A stretch of DNA of 64,000 bases from a bacterium (GTDB lineage: Bacteria > Latescibacterota > Latescibacteria > Latescibacterales > Latescibacteraceae). Position 1 is the stretch's first letter, and each line of letters opens with the position of its first letter. The notes beneath the pieces were generated by a model, which did not search any database, was not told where the DNA came from, and saw only the letters and a list, made by a program, of their open reading frames with translations. A program made the translations under genes and the position numbers. Location of the stretch: NCBI GenBank assembly GCA_021372535.1, contig JAJFUH010000050.1, forward strand, positions 20,395 to 84,394, written 5' to 3'. Shown piece by piece: positions 35,024 through 44,073 of the stretch.

Positions 35024-37528
35024 ATGAGGAATTCCATTCTCTGCTCCATTACCGTCATCATGACACTTTTGTGTTTATCGGGGAAAGGTATCGAAGCTCA
35101 AAGCTGGATACGGATTAACCAGCTCGGGTATCTTCCCGAATCGATTAAGGTTGCCGTATTTGTCAGTAAAAACTCCGCCCGGATTACATCGTTCGATCTC
35201 CGCGATGCCCTTACCGGAGAGATTGTCTATGTCCCGAAAACAAGCCCGGCGGAGTATGGGCCCTATGGCGCGTTTTCGAATGGTTATCGTCTCGATTTCT
35301 CCGCATTTTCACGGGAAGGGGCATATTATGTCAGCGCTGGCGGCGTGCAGTCTCCCCATTTCAGAATCTCGAACGATGTGTACGACGGTACCGCTGATTA
35401 TCTCCTCAATTACATGCGCCAGCAGCAGTGCGGGTACAATCCCTGCCTCAGGGATTCCTGCCATACTCATGACGGCTTCATCATCTACCATCCCACACGG
35501 GATTCGACCCACATCGATGTAACGGGAGGATGGCACGATGCATCCGATTACCTCCAGTATGTGACCACTTCCGCGAACGCGACATACCAGATGCTGTTTG
35601 CATACGAGCAGAATCCCGGATCGTTCGGCGACCGTTTCGACAGGAACGGCGACCCCGGCCCGAACGGTATTCCCGATATTCTCGATGAAGCGAAATGGGG
35701 ACTTGACTGGCTTGCCAAAATGAATCCGGGCAAGAATATCATGTTCAACCAGATCGCCGATGACCGCGACCACGTTGGATTCCGCCTCCCGTCGCGGGAT
35801 TCGGCGTTCTACGGCAAGGGGCTCGAACGTCCCGTATATTATATAACCGGGAGTCCTCAGGGCGTTTTCGAGCACAAGAACAGGACGACGGGAATTGCTT
35901 CCGCCTCCGGTAAATACGCCTCGGCTTTTGCCCTTGGCTCGAAGCTGCTGAAACAGTACGATCCCGGTTATGCAGAGATGCTCCGTATAAAAGCGGTTGA
36001 TGCGTACGATTATGGTATGAGGTATCCCGGTGTTTGTCAGACCGCTCCCGGCCGGGCACCTTATTTCTATGAGGAGGACAACTGGACCGATGACATGGAG
36101 CTCGCCGCGTACGAGGTCTTTTCGCTGACAGGTGAGGAAAAACACAGAAAAGAAGCGTATGATTACGGCAGGATCGAGCCGGTCACTCCCTGGATGGGTC
36201 ATGACACCGCCCGTCATTACCAATGGTATCCCTTCGTCAATCTCGGCCATTACCATCTGGCCGGGTCAGGTGACAGTGCGGATGCGCGGGAATCTGCCTC
36301 GTTCATGAAGAAGGGTCTCGATGCGGTGTATGAGAAGGGGAGAGGGAATATGTTTCTCATGGGTGTTCCGTACATCTGGTGTTCGAACAACCTCGTGGCG
36401 GCTCTTATCACCCAGTGCCGCCTGTATGGCGAGGTAACAGGGGACAGAACCTATGCGGAGATGGAAGCCGCGATGCGGGATTGGCTTTTCGGCTGCAATC
36501 CCTGGGGAACAAGCATGATTGTCGGGCTTCCCGCTCACGGGGATTATCCTGAAGACACCCATTCAGCCTTTTCGGCTGTCTATGGTTATCAGGTGTACGG
36601 CGGGCTCGTTGACGGCCCCGTGTATGCGTCGATTTTCAACAGCCTGATCGGTATCGAGATGCACGGCGGTGACGAATATTCCGAGTTTCAGTCCGACCTT
36701 GCGGTCTATCATGACGATTACGGCGATTACTCGACGAATGAACCAACCATGGATGGCACGGCGAGCCTGACCTATTATCTCTCTGCCATGCAGAAGGACG
36801 GGATGAAAAATCGGAGTAATTCGAGTCTTGTGTACGAATATGGTGGAATCGTCCGCACCGACCCGGCCAGGAAAGAGATAAATCTCGTTTTTACCGCGCA
36901 CGAGTTTGTGGACGGGTACGAAACAATCAGGACGGTGCTCAACAGGCATGGAATCAAGGCGGCGTTTTTCTTCACCGGTGATTTCTACCGTAATAAAAAA
37001 TTCGCCCCCATCATACGGGCTCTGAAAAAGGACGGGATGTATATCGGCGCCCATTCGGACAAACATATTCTTTATGCTCCATGGGAAAACAGGGATTCGA
37101 CGCTCGTTGCGAAAGAGGAATTCCTGACCGACCTCAAAGGGAATTATGCCGAAATGGCGAAATTCGGCATAACAAAAGAGGATGCTCCTTATTTCATGCC
37201 TCCGTACGAGTGGTACAACGATACTATAAGTTCCTGGTGCAGTGAGTACGGGTTAAAGCTGATAAATTTGACGCCGGAGACCTGGGTGAATCAGGACTGG
37301 ACGATTCCGGTCGAGGGCGGGCCGTATTACAGCAGCGATGACCTCTACAAACGGCTCATGGATTTCGAGGCGCATGATGCTTCAGGGCTGAACGGCACGA
37401 TCCTGCTCGTTCATTTCGGCACCGATCCCCGGAGAACCGACAAGTTCTACAACAGGCTCGATTCGCTCATAACCGGGCTTGAAAAAAAGGGATACCGGTT
37501 CACCTCGTTGCGTGAAACGATTCGATAG
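35024..37528 (+). CDS. Secreted GH9 glycoside hydrolase fused to a CE4 polysaccharide deacetylase domain
   Basis: 834 residues. Signal peptide 1-25, an Ig-like CelD_N domain (about 26-115), a GH9 (alpha/alpha)6 catalytic domain (about 120-600) and a CE4/NodB domain (about 618-834). GH9 catalytic residues are present: Asp172 and Asp175 in GGWHDASDY and Glu573 in STNEPTMDG. In the CE4 domain the second motif HSDKH (677-681) and the LVHFG near the end are intact, but motif 1 reads FTAHEFVDG with His626 where a metal-binding Asp is usual. GH9 includes endoglucanases and exo-beta-glucosaminidases; a deacetylase partner favours chitin-type oligosaccharides over cellulose. Monocistronic. Confidence 0.9.
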   Translation: MRNSILCSITVIMTLLCLSGKGIEAQSWIRINQLGYLPESIKVAVFVSKNSARITSFDLRDALTGEIVYVPKTSPAEYGPYGAFSNGYRLDFSAFSREGAYYVSAGGVQSPHFRISNDVYDGTADYLLNYMRQQQCGYNPCLRDSCHTHDGFIIYHPTRDSTHIDVTGGWHDASDYLQYVTTSANATYQMLFAYEQNPGSFGDRFDRNGDPGPNGIPDILDEAKWGLDWLAKMNPGKNIMFNQIADDRDHVGFRLPSRDSAFYGKGLERPVYYITGSPQGVFEHKNRTTGIASASGKYASAFALGSKLLKQYDPGYAEMLRIKAVDAYDYGMRYPGVCQTAPGRAPYFYEEDNWTDDMELAAYEVFSLTGEEKHRKEAYDYGRIEPVTPWMGHDTARHYQWYPFVNLGHYHLAGSGDSADARESASFMKKGLDAVYEKGRGNMFLMGVPYIWCSNNLVAALITQCRLYGEVTGDRTYAEMEAAMRDWLFGCNPWGTSMIVGLPAHGDYPEDTHSAFSAVYGYQVYGGLVDGPVYASIFNSLIGIEMHGGDEYSEFQSDLAVYHDDYGDYSTNEPTMDGTASLTYYLSAMQKDGMKNRSNSSLVYEYGGIVRTDPARKEINLVFTAHEFVDGYETIRTVLNRHGIKAAFFFTGDFYRNKKFAPIIRALKKDGMYIGAHSDKHILYAPWENRDSTLVAKEEFLTDLKGNYAEMAKFGITKEDAPYFMPPYEWYNDTISSWCSEYGLKLINLTPETWVNQDWTIPVEGGPYYSSDDLYKRLMDFEAHDASGLNGTILLVHFGTDPRRTDKFYNRLDSLITGLEKKGYRFTSLRETIR

Positions 37529-37565
37529 TATCGGGCGTTAAAGAAAAAGGGGATATATACCAAGA

Positions 37566-37700
37566 GTCAATCATTGAAATAAGACCCGGACGTTCATTTT
37601 ATATAGTATAGACTCTAAAACAAGTTCAGGGTAACGGATGTATGATCAGTACGTCATGCTGAATTTATTTTAGTATCTATCATCATTGATTCGATATAGT
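37566..37700 (+). repeat. Dispersed repeat family A, copy 2
   Basis: Same layout as 2661-2790: ctaaaacaagttcagggt and tgctgaatttattttagta halves with the shared flanks cattga, gttcatt and catcattgat. It lies just before the PilZ gene, in the same orientation as the copy after it. Confidence 0.78.
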
Positions 37701-37751
37701 AACATGCATCACCATAACTTGGAATAACATCGTAAAAAGGAAATTTAAGAA

Positions 37752-38162
37752 ATGCGCCAGTTTATTCGTCATCCCTCCGATATACCGATTCACTACGATC
37801 TCGAGGATGTCGTTGCCCATAGAAAGGACTATCTGTACAACGTCAGTCATGGTGGCTTGTCCTTTCGGTCAGGAGTCTATATAAAACAGGGGTCCGTAAT
37901 CAATATCAGCATCCCGATCCGTGAACCGGTTTTTCAGGCCGAGGGTATTGTTGTCTGGTGCCGCAAGAACGGAGATCAGTACGACATCGGCGTTGAATTC
38001 AGGGAAACGGATGTTGAATACCGTGTCCGCATGGTAGAACAGGTATGCTATATCGAGGAGTACAAGCAGGAGGTTCTGAAGAAGGAAGGCCGTAAGCTCA
38101 CCGGCGAGCAGGCCGCCACCGAGTGGATCACAAAATACGCAAAAGACTTCCCCCGTGAATAG
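37752..38162 (+). CDS. PilZ-domain protein (cyclic di-GMP binding)
   Basis: 136 residues. The two c-di-GMP contact motifs are present: RQFIR at 2-6 (RxxxR) and NVSHGG at 30-35 (D/NxSxxG), then the six-stranded barrel to about 100 and a helical tail. No other domain, so it probably passes the second-messenger signal to a partner such as a motility or secretion component. AAGGAAA precedes the start. Isolated gene flanked on both sides by direct copies of repeat family A. Confidence 0.88.
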   Translation: MRQFIRHPSDIPIHYDLEDVVAHRKDYLYNVSHGGLSFRSGVYIKQGSVINISIPIREPVFQAEGIVVWCRKNGDQYDIGVEFRETDVEYRVRMVEQVCYIEEYKQEVLKKEGRKLTGEQAATEWITKYAKDFPRE

Positions 38163-38177
38163 TGACACAAAATTTTG

Positions 38178-38300
38178 TCATTGATTGAAAAATCTGCTAT
38201 AGCATAATTTTATAATGTAATAGACCCTGAAATAAATTCAGGGTGACATAAGCGCTGTCATGCTGAATTTGTTTCAGCATCTGTCATCAATTATCTATAT
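38178..38300 (+). repeat. Dispersed repeat family A, copy 3
   Basis: cctgaaataaattcaggg and tgctgaatttgtttcagca halves, with cattgat upstream and catcaatta downstream. Same orientation as the copy at 37566-37700. Confidence 0.8.
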
Positions 38301-38339
38301 GTAAAATATAAACCTGCCCGAAACCATCCTGATATTTCA

Positions 38340-40358
38340 TCATTTCTTCGGTGTACACCAGGCTTTCCGTTCTTTCAGGTCACGGCCCGCCAGCCATGTT
38401 TTCCCGAATGCGCGGACTTCCACCTCGATTCTGTCTGCACCTGCCTTGACCGTATCGGGCAGTAGCGCCGAAACCTCGGGGATTTCGGTTCCCCTGAACG
38501 GGACGAGCAATGTCAGAAAAACGGCAGGCGCTGAGCCGGTATACTCGTAGCACAATGCCTTTCTCGGCAGCCGTGAACCGTACTGCCATGCAAACCAGCC
38601 CTCTTCCTCTTTTACGGTAACCGGGGCCGCGGGATTTTCCCAGACGAGCACATTCGCATCGTCGAATGAGGTTACCGCGCGTTTATGGTCCGTATCGACC
38701 TGCGCTTTTCCTTCCGCAAGCTGAAAATGGAGCTCCGGCACGCCCTTCATATTCCCGATTGCCTCATCGAGAAGGACGAAAAACGATCTGTCGATGAACC
38801 ATATCGTCCGGCGGTGGGTGAGGTTTTCATAGGAGCCGTTTTCGACCACCACAACGTCGAAACTCTGCGATGGATACCAGAGGAGTAGCCTTCCGTCCAC
38901 CTTCGTATCTTTCCCGTCGACCGTCAGAGTCTGGTGTACGCTGGTCTGACGGTGCCATGCCCGTTTATCGGGATCGTGGCCGTACGTGAAAAAGCCCGTA
39001 TCGGTCATGAGCCACCGTCCGAATGCATACAACTCGAATGTTCCGTTGTCCGGCTGATCATGGCTCGAAATGGCGGGCGGAGAACAGTGGAGAGCGAAAT
39101 AAATCTGATCGGGCCCCCAGTCGTTCCGCAGTATATACATTCCCGCCTCGGAGAAAGCATAGCTGGTCTGCGCCGGAAGGTGCGCTCTGTCGAGCCGGGC
39201 GAGGGCATCGTACTTCGGATCGCCCAAGAGCTCGGTCGCCTCGATGAGCGTACGGTAGAACGGCTGGTGAGAACGGTCGGTGTCGGACGGATAGGGTCTG
39301 CTCACATCGCCGAACATCGCCCATCCGAGGTCGGGAGTCGCGACAGCGAAGATGTAGTCGTACATTTTTTTCACCCGGTCGTGATATCGGTCGGAAACGG
39401 GTATACCGAACGTTTCAGCGCGCCCCATGATTTCCACTGCATCTCTCAGCACGCCAAGGTGATAACCTCCAGACCATTCACGCTGGACTCCGTCCCCCGT
39501 GGTCTGCGCGAGGAGATTTTCCTCTGTCCGCTGCACCGCGAGCTCCATCCATCTCCGGGAATCCCTGAATTCGCGGAACGTATAGGCGACATTGACGAAT
39601 CCGCGCTGCTCGAAAATGGCCTTGTTGTGAACCACGCCCATAGGCAGAAACTCGGTTTTAATTTCGTGGTCGTACATGCTTGCGAGGAAAACAGCAAGAA
39701 ATTCAGGAGTGAAAGCCTTTGAATGCACCATGGTTTTAAATACGGTGCACAGGTTCGTCGCACGGATGCCGGTCTGGATGTCGAGCCAGGCAAAACCATG
39801 CCACGATGTGTATACCGGGTGGGTTTTCTCATGGTTCTCGAGGGGATGCTTGGCGATCCAGTCGCCTGTAAGATCGACAAACGCCCGTGCATATCGCTCG
39901 TCACGGGTTGCCCGGTAGGCATCCGCAAGCGGCAGCGCCCAGTAAAACCGGTACACGGCCGCTACCCATTCGATGTCTCCCCGCGGGTCCCATTCCCAGT
40001 TCATGGAATCGCCGTAATCAGCGGCTTCGTAAGGTCCCCACTGGAACACGTGCCGGACTATCTGGTCGGCCTTACTCAGATCGGCTTCTCTGCCGCCCTG
40101 CAGGGTATCCGGAAGAGGGTAGAGGTTACGGTAATATGTCAGGAGTCCGGTGAGGGCTGCCTGACGGTTGCCTTTTTCGTAGGCCGTTTTTACCGCTTCG
40201 AGCCCCGGCTTGGTCAGGTCAAGCTTCGACAGGATTTCCTCCGGTTTGAGTGCCCGGAGCTTGACCGTGCCGGCGGTTTTCCCCTGAGCCGTTATAACCC
40301 GGTGATATGGAAGCATAAGGAACAATGCGGCAAGGATGAATACGCGTAATAGATTCAT
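38340..40358 (-). CDS. Secreted heparinase II/III-like polysaccharide lyase
   Basis: 672 residues. Start at 40358 behind AGGAG; the signal peptide runs to about VITAQ at 25. The helical N-terminal toroid (about 40-350, with NKAIFEQRGFVNVAYTF and WSGGYHLGV) and a C-terminal beta-sandwich with SSHDQPDNGTFELYAFGR, LMTDTGFFTYGHD and RTIWFIDRSFFVLLDEA fit the heparinase II/III family, which cleave uronic-acid-containing chains by beta-elimination. The substrate (heparan, alginate or another polyuronide) cannot be told. Monocistronic. Confidence 0.85.
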   Translation of the reverse strand: MNLLRVFILAALFLMLPYHRVITAQGKTAGTVKLRALKPEEILSKLDLTKPGLEAVKTAYEKGNRQAALTGLLTYYRNLYPLPDTLQGGREADLSKADQIVRHVFQWGPYEAADYGDSMNWEWDPRGDIEWVAAVYRFYWALPLADAYRATRDERYARAFVDLTGDWIAKHPLENHEKTHPVYTSWHGFAWLDIQTGIRATNLCTVFKTMVHSKAFTPEFLAVFLASMYDHEIKTEFLPMGVVHNKAIFEQRGFVNVAYTFREFRDSRRWMELAVQRTEENLLAQTTGDGVQREWSGGYHLGVLRDAVEIMGRAETFGIPVSDRYHDRVKKMYDYIFAVATPDLGWAMFGDVSRPYPSDTDRSHQPFYRTLIEATELLGDPKYDALARLDRAHLPAQTSYAFSEAGMYILRNDWGPDQIYFALHCSPPAISSHDQPDNGTFELYAFGRWLMTDTGFFTYGHDPDKRAWHRQTSVHQTLTVDGKDTKVDGRLLLWYPSQSFDVVVVENGSYENLTHRRTIWFIDRSFFVLLDEAIGNMKGVPELHFQLAEGKAQVDTDHKRAVTSFDDANVLVWENPAAPVTVKEEEGWFAWQYGSRLPRKALCYEYTGSAPAVFLTLLVPFRGTEIPEVSALLPDTVKAGADRIEVEVRAFGKTWLAGRDLKERKAWCTPKK

Positions 40359-40731
40359 TGTCGGCTCCTCGGTCAATACATCCGGTTATTTGTTATAAAT
40401 ATCAGCTGTCATGTCGTTGTCTTCGGGGAATATACGGAGTTTTAGGAATATTTGAAATAGATGATTGGATAAAGCACTATAAATGAATGTCAGATAGTTA
40501 TAGTAATCAGGCGGTTATAAATCATGGAGGATTTTTCATCCTTGCTTCCACAGAGAGAATAATAGAGGTTGCCATAAATCTTATGAATAGATCTGGCTAA
40601 AAATCAACGTAAGAAAAAATATGTTTATAGTGAAAATATCTCTTGAATATTATAAAAAAAGGTTTAAATTGGTTATATATAGGGCAAAATACGAGAAATA
40701 TTCTCTGAATTATTAAAGAGAGAGGTATAAA
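40359..40731. other. Intergenic boundary of an AT-rich island
   Basis: About 370 bases. From roughly 40590 the base composition becomes clearly AT-rich and stays so until about 42830, which marks the left edge of the RloA/RloB island. No direct repeat, integrase remnant or tRNA was seen at the edge. Confidence 0.5.
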
Positions 40732-42102
40732 ATGATTATTTCTTTTTCTGTAGAAAATTTTCTTTCTTTCAAGGAAGAAATACATTTTTCGATGATTGCA
40801 AATGGAAGAGAGGACCAACACTCTGAGCGTGTTGCAAAATTAAACAACTATAATAAAATGATTTTGCCGGTTTCGGAGTTATTCGGAGGTAATGCCTCTG
40901 GAAAATCAAACTTTGTAAAGGCTATTGGTTTTGCACGTGAATATATTCTTTCAGGAATATCTAAAGACCAAAAAATCGAAGTAAAACCATTTAAGCTTAG
41001 TTCTGAAACAATGAAAAATCCATCGAAATTTGTTTTTCAGATACTTCTTAATGAAAATATTTATGAATATGGTTTTGAGATAACTTCTGAAGAAGTTAAG
41101 CGTGAATGGTTATTTAATATTGGAAAGAAAACATCAAAAAAGATTTATACACGTGAAAAAAATAAATATGATTTTAACTATCCTGCTTGGGGAATAACTA
41201 ATGGTGTTGCTAATGCAAAACAATATATAGATTTTATTGCAGATAGTACACTTTCAAATAAGCTTTATCTTAGCAATGTAAATGATATAAGAATAGAAGA
41301 ACATAAAGAGTTAGATATTTTGCAATCAGTATATGATTGGTTTATTCAACTTATAATAATAAGTCCTGAAGCTAGTTATCTTTTTTCAAAAAAATATTCA
41401 TCAAACAAACAAATGATAGAGTATCTAAGTAACTTGTTACAACAACTAGATACTGGTTTATCATCTTTTGAAATAAATGAAGTTTCGATACCTAAAAAAA
41501 TTATTGAAAATTCTGAAGGATTCATAGACGCAGACATACTTAAATCTTTTAAAATTGACTTAAAAAGCCTAAGAATAGATAAGAATAAAGATAATTATAT
41601 TGGACTTCAAAAATTAACAAAACATATTGACGAATCGGGAGACTCTATTGAATTCAGCCTTGGTGAGGAATCCGATGGGACAGAACGTTTGATTGATCTG
41701 TTACCTGCTTTTTATCTTCTTTGCAAAAAGAAACTTAATAGAGTTATTATTATTGATGAGTTTAACAGAAGTTTACATCCTTTATTAACCCAAAAATTAT
41801 TGAAAGCTTATCTGTCATGTTGTAACGAAAATTCAAGGTCTCAGTTGATTTTTACTACTCATGATGTTATGCTTCTGGATCAGATTATATTTCGAAGAGA
41901 CGAAATATGGTTTACTGAAAGGGATAAGCACGGTGCCACTAAACTATCTTCATTAAGCGATTTCAAAAATGTCAGGAAAGATAAAAGATTACGTAACGAC
42001 TACCTAATTGGTAGATTTGACGGAATTCCGAATATTGTGCTTCCCTCTAATGCTATGTTATCTATTTCTAAAGACATTGGGCAAAAGAAGGGGAATGATT
42101 GA
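40732..42102 (+). CDS. AAA/SMC-like ATPase, RloA/AbiLi-type
   Basis: 456 residues. ABC-ATPase of the AAA_15/OLD type: Walker A GGNASGKS at 52-59, a signature region FSLGEESDGT, Walker B with Asp342-Glu343 in IIIDEFNRSLHP, and the switch His377 in TTHD. Such ATPases pair with a nuclease or RNase partner in abortive-infection modules. The next gene encodes an RloB-type protein and starts inside the stop codon of this one. AT-rich codon use unlike the flanking genes suggests recent transfer. Confidence 0.88.
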   Translation: MIISFSVENFLSFKEEIHFSMIANGREDQHSERVAKLNNYNKMILPVSELFGGNASGKSNFVKAIGFAREYILSGISKDQKIEVKPFKLSSETMKNPSKFVFQILLNENIYEYGFEITSEEVKREWLFNIGKKTSKKIYTREKNKYDFNYPAWGITNGVANAKQYIDFIADSTLSNKLYLSNVNDIRIEEHKELDILQSVYDWFIQLIIISPEASYLFSKKYSSNKQMIEYLSNLLQQLDTGLSSFEINEVSIPKKIIENSEGFIDADILKSFKIDLKSLRIDKNKDNYIGLQKLTKHIDESGDSIEFSLGEESDGTERLIDLLPAFYLLCKKKLNRVIIIDEFNRSLHPLLTQKLLKAYLSCCNENSRSQLIFTTHDVMLLDQIIFRRDEIWFTERDKHGATKLSSLSDFKNVRKDKRLRNDYLIGRFDGIPNIVLPSNAMLSISKDIGQKKGND

Positions 42103-42725
42103 TGAGTTCATTTAAAAGACCTCTTTCACGAAGGCGATCTAATAGAGAACAAAAGAAAGTATTTATTATATCGTCAGAAGGTAAGGAAACAGAACCAAAA
42201 TATTTTAATGAATTCAATTCTGATAATATCCGTATTAAAATAATTGATGAAAGAGTCGGGACAGATCCTAATTCTGTCGTTAAAGCTGCTAAAAACTATA
42301 AAAAGAAGGAAGAAGGCAGTTTAAAGAAAGGTGATGAAATATGGGTGGTTGTCGATACTGAGTTATCACCAGAAACAAAAGATATCCAAGCGATACAACT
42401 GACTGAAGCAGGAAATCTATGTAAAAAATATGAATTTGGATATGCTGCCAGTAATCCATGTTTTGAGTATTGGTTGCTTCTTCATTTTGAAAAAAAACCA
42501 AAACTAAAATGTACCATAAGAATTCAAGATAAGTGTATACATCTTTTGAAAAACCATTATCCCCAATATGATAAAAGTACATATGATCCAAAAAAATTTG
42601 TTGATAAAGTAAAGTATGCTATTGAAAATGCAAAAAAGCTTGATCAAACAAGAAATGGATTGTGGCCGGAGAATAATGGTTCAACCGTCTATAAATTAAT
42701 GGAAAAACTCCTTGAAATACAATGA
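42102..42725 (+). CDS. RloB/AbiLii-family protein (putative toxin/effector)
   Basis: 207 residues. The RloB pattern is present: IISSEGKETEPKYF near the N-terminus, the acidic strand IWVVVDTE in the middle, and SNPCFEYWLLLHF, typical for this family with a TOPRIM-like core. Members occur with RloA ATPases beside restriction genes and in the lactococcal AbiL phage-abortive system. The ATG overlaps the ATPase stop by one base (TGATG) and GGGGA precedes it, so the pair is translationally coupled. No restriction genes are nearby. Confidence 0.87.
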   Translation: MSSFKRPLSRRRSNREQKKVFIISSEGKETEPKYFNEFNSDNIRIKIIDERVGTDPNSVVKAAKNYKKKEEGSLKKGDEIWVVVDTELSPETKDIQAIQLTEAGNLCKKYEFGYAASNPCFEYWLLLHFEKKPKLKCTIRIQDKCIHLLKNHYPQYDKSTYDPKKFVDKVKYAIENAKKLDQTRNGLWPENNGSTVYKLMEKLLEIQ

Positions 42726-42818
42726 GATATAGAATATCTTATAATACTTCCAGCCTAAAAAGAGTATTTTTATTCATATATACCTTCCTCAGAATAATTT
42801 TTCATTATTTTTCTACAC

Positions 42819-44030
42819 TTACATCCCGTTTTTTTCCTGTCCGGTCAGGGTGATAACCGTAATCTCCGAAGGCTGCCCGATTCTGAAAGGCGGACCCCAG
42901 TATCCTGTCCCGCGGCTGATGTATATCCAGGTATTTTCATGGCGGTGGAGTCCATGGGTATAGGGCTGCTGCAAACCCACAAAGAAATTCCAGGGGAAAT
43001 ACTGCCCACCGTGGGTATGCCCGGAGATAAGGATATCGAATCCCGCACGGGCTGCTTTGAAAATACTCCTCGGCTGGTGGGCAAGTAGTATTTTTACATC
43101 ACTCTGATCTGCGCCCGCCAGAGCGGCTTCGGGACTCGATGTGTGATCGGGGAAAAACCGTCCGCCTTCGTAATCGGTCACTCCCGCCAGGAGAATACGG
43201 GCGTTGCCATACCGTATCATTCTGTGTTCGTTGAGAAGGACTGTCATTCCTAATCTCCGTATTTCCTGTATCCATGCCTTGACTCCCGAATAGTATTCAT
43301 GGTTTCCGGTGACGAAGAAAACGCCGTATGGAGCTGATAAACCGGCAAGCGGCGCCACATCCTCACGGAGTGATTCGACCGTACCGTCCGCAAGGTCGCC
43401 GGTGAAAACGATGATATCCGGCGCGAGTTTGTTGACCTCGTCCACGATGGTCTGTACGAACGGCCGTGTGACGGTCTCGCCGACGTGGAAATCGGTAATC
43501 TGAACTATCGTGAGTTTTTCGAGGTCCTTATGGAGATTGTGTACGAGCATGGCGACCCTTTTAGTTCCCGGGGTTCGTTTTGCCTCGTAGAGGCCATATC
43601 CTGCCAGAACCCCCGTCAAACCGATGATACCCATGTTGAGGGCGTTGACGAGGAAGCGGTGACGGTCGGGATTGTCGGGTACCAAGATTTTTGGGTCATC
43701 CTTCACCGTATGCATTACAAAGATGACGATTTTATGGACAGCTTCGCCCAGAAGGAGGGCGATGTCACGGAAAACGAGCAGGGGGAAAATTATGGTGAAT
43801 AATCCGAGAGTCACATATGCAATCCAGGTAATGATCGTGCTCCAAAAGGGTTTGTACCCGCTCAATCTCAGGAACATGGCGAGGAGCGGCATGAAAATAC
43901 AGAGCACGAGCGCTGACCAGAGAATAATATTCCACAGAAAGGAAAGATGGAGAGGAATGATGATTCTCCAGCCTACATATCCATAAATCAGCGTAAAAAT
44001 ACCGATTGCAATGATGATAAAAAAAGGCAT
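42819..44030 (-). CDS. Membrane metallophosphoesterase (YkuE/YaeI-like)
   Basis: 403 residues. Four hydrophobic helices in the first about 130 residues anchor the protein; the calcineurin-like domain follows with all metal motifs: ITDFHVGE, FTGDLADG, GNHEYYSG, LLAHQP and SGHTHGGQ. Related enzymes hydrolyse UDP-diacylglucosamine-type or other lipid-linked phosphates, or cyclic nucleotides. GAGGT precedes the start. The downstream end borders the AT-rich island. Confidence 0.88.
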   Translation of the reverse strand: MPFFIIIAIGIFTLIYGYVGWRIIIPLHLSFLWNIILWSALVLCIFMPLLAMFLRLSGYKPFWSTIITWIAYVTLGLFTIIFPLLVFRDIALLLGEAVHKIVIFVMHTVKDDPKILVPDNPDRHRFLVNALNMGIIGLTGVLAGYGLYEAKRTPGTKRVAMLVHNLHKDLEKLTIVQITDFHVGETVTRPFVQTIVDEVNKLAPDIIVFTGDLADGTVESLREDVAPLAGLSAPYGVFFVTGNHEYYSGVKAWIQEIRRLGMTVLLNEHRMIRYGNARILLAGVTDYEGGRFFPDHTSSPEAALAGADQSDVKILLAHQPRSIFKAARAGFDILISGHTHGGQYFPWNFFVGLQQPYTHGLHRHENTWIYISRGTGYWGPPFRIGQPSEITVITLTGQEKNGM

Positions 44031-44073
44031 GAATTACCTCATGGTCCATATCAGAACCGGAAAAAGTGACAGT

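Noticed and set aside
40732-42725. AT-rich island as part of a prophage
   Set aside because: No integrase, structural or lysis genes and no attachment repeats; only the two-gene module.
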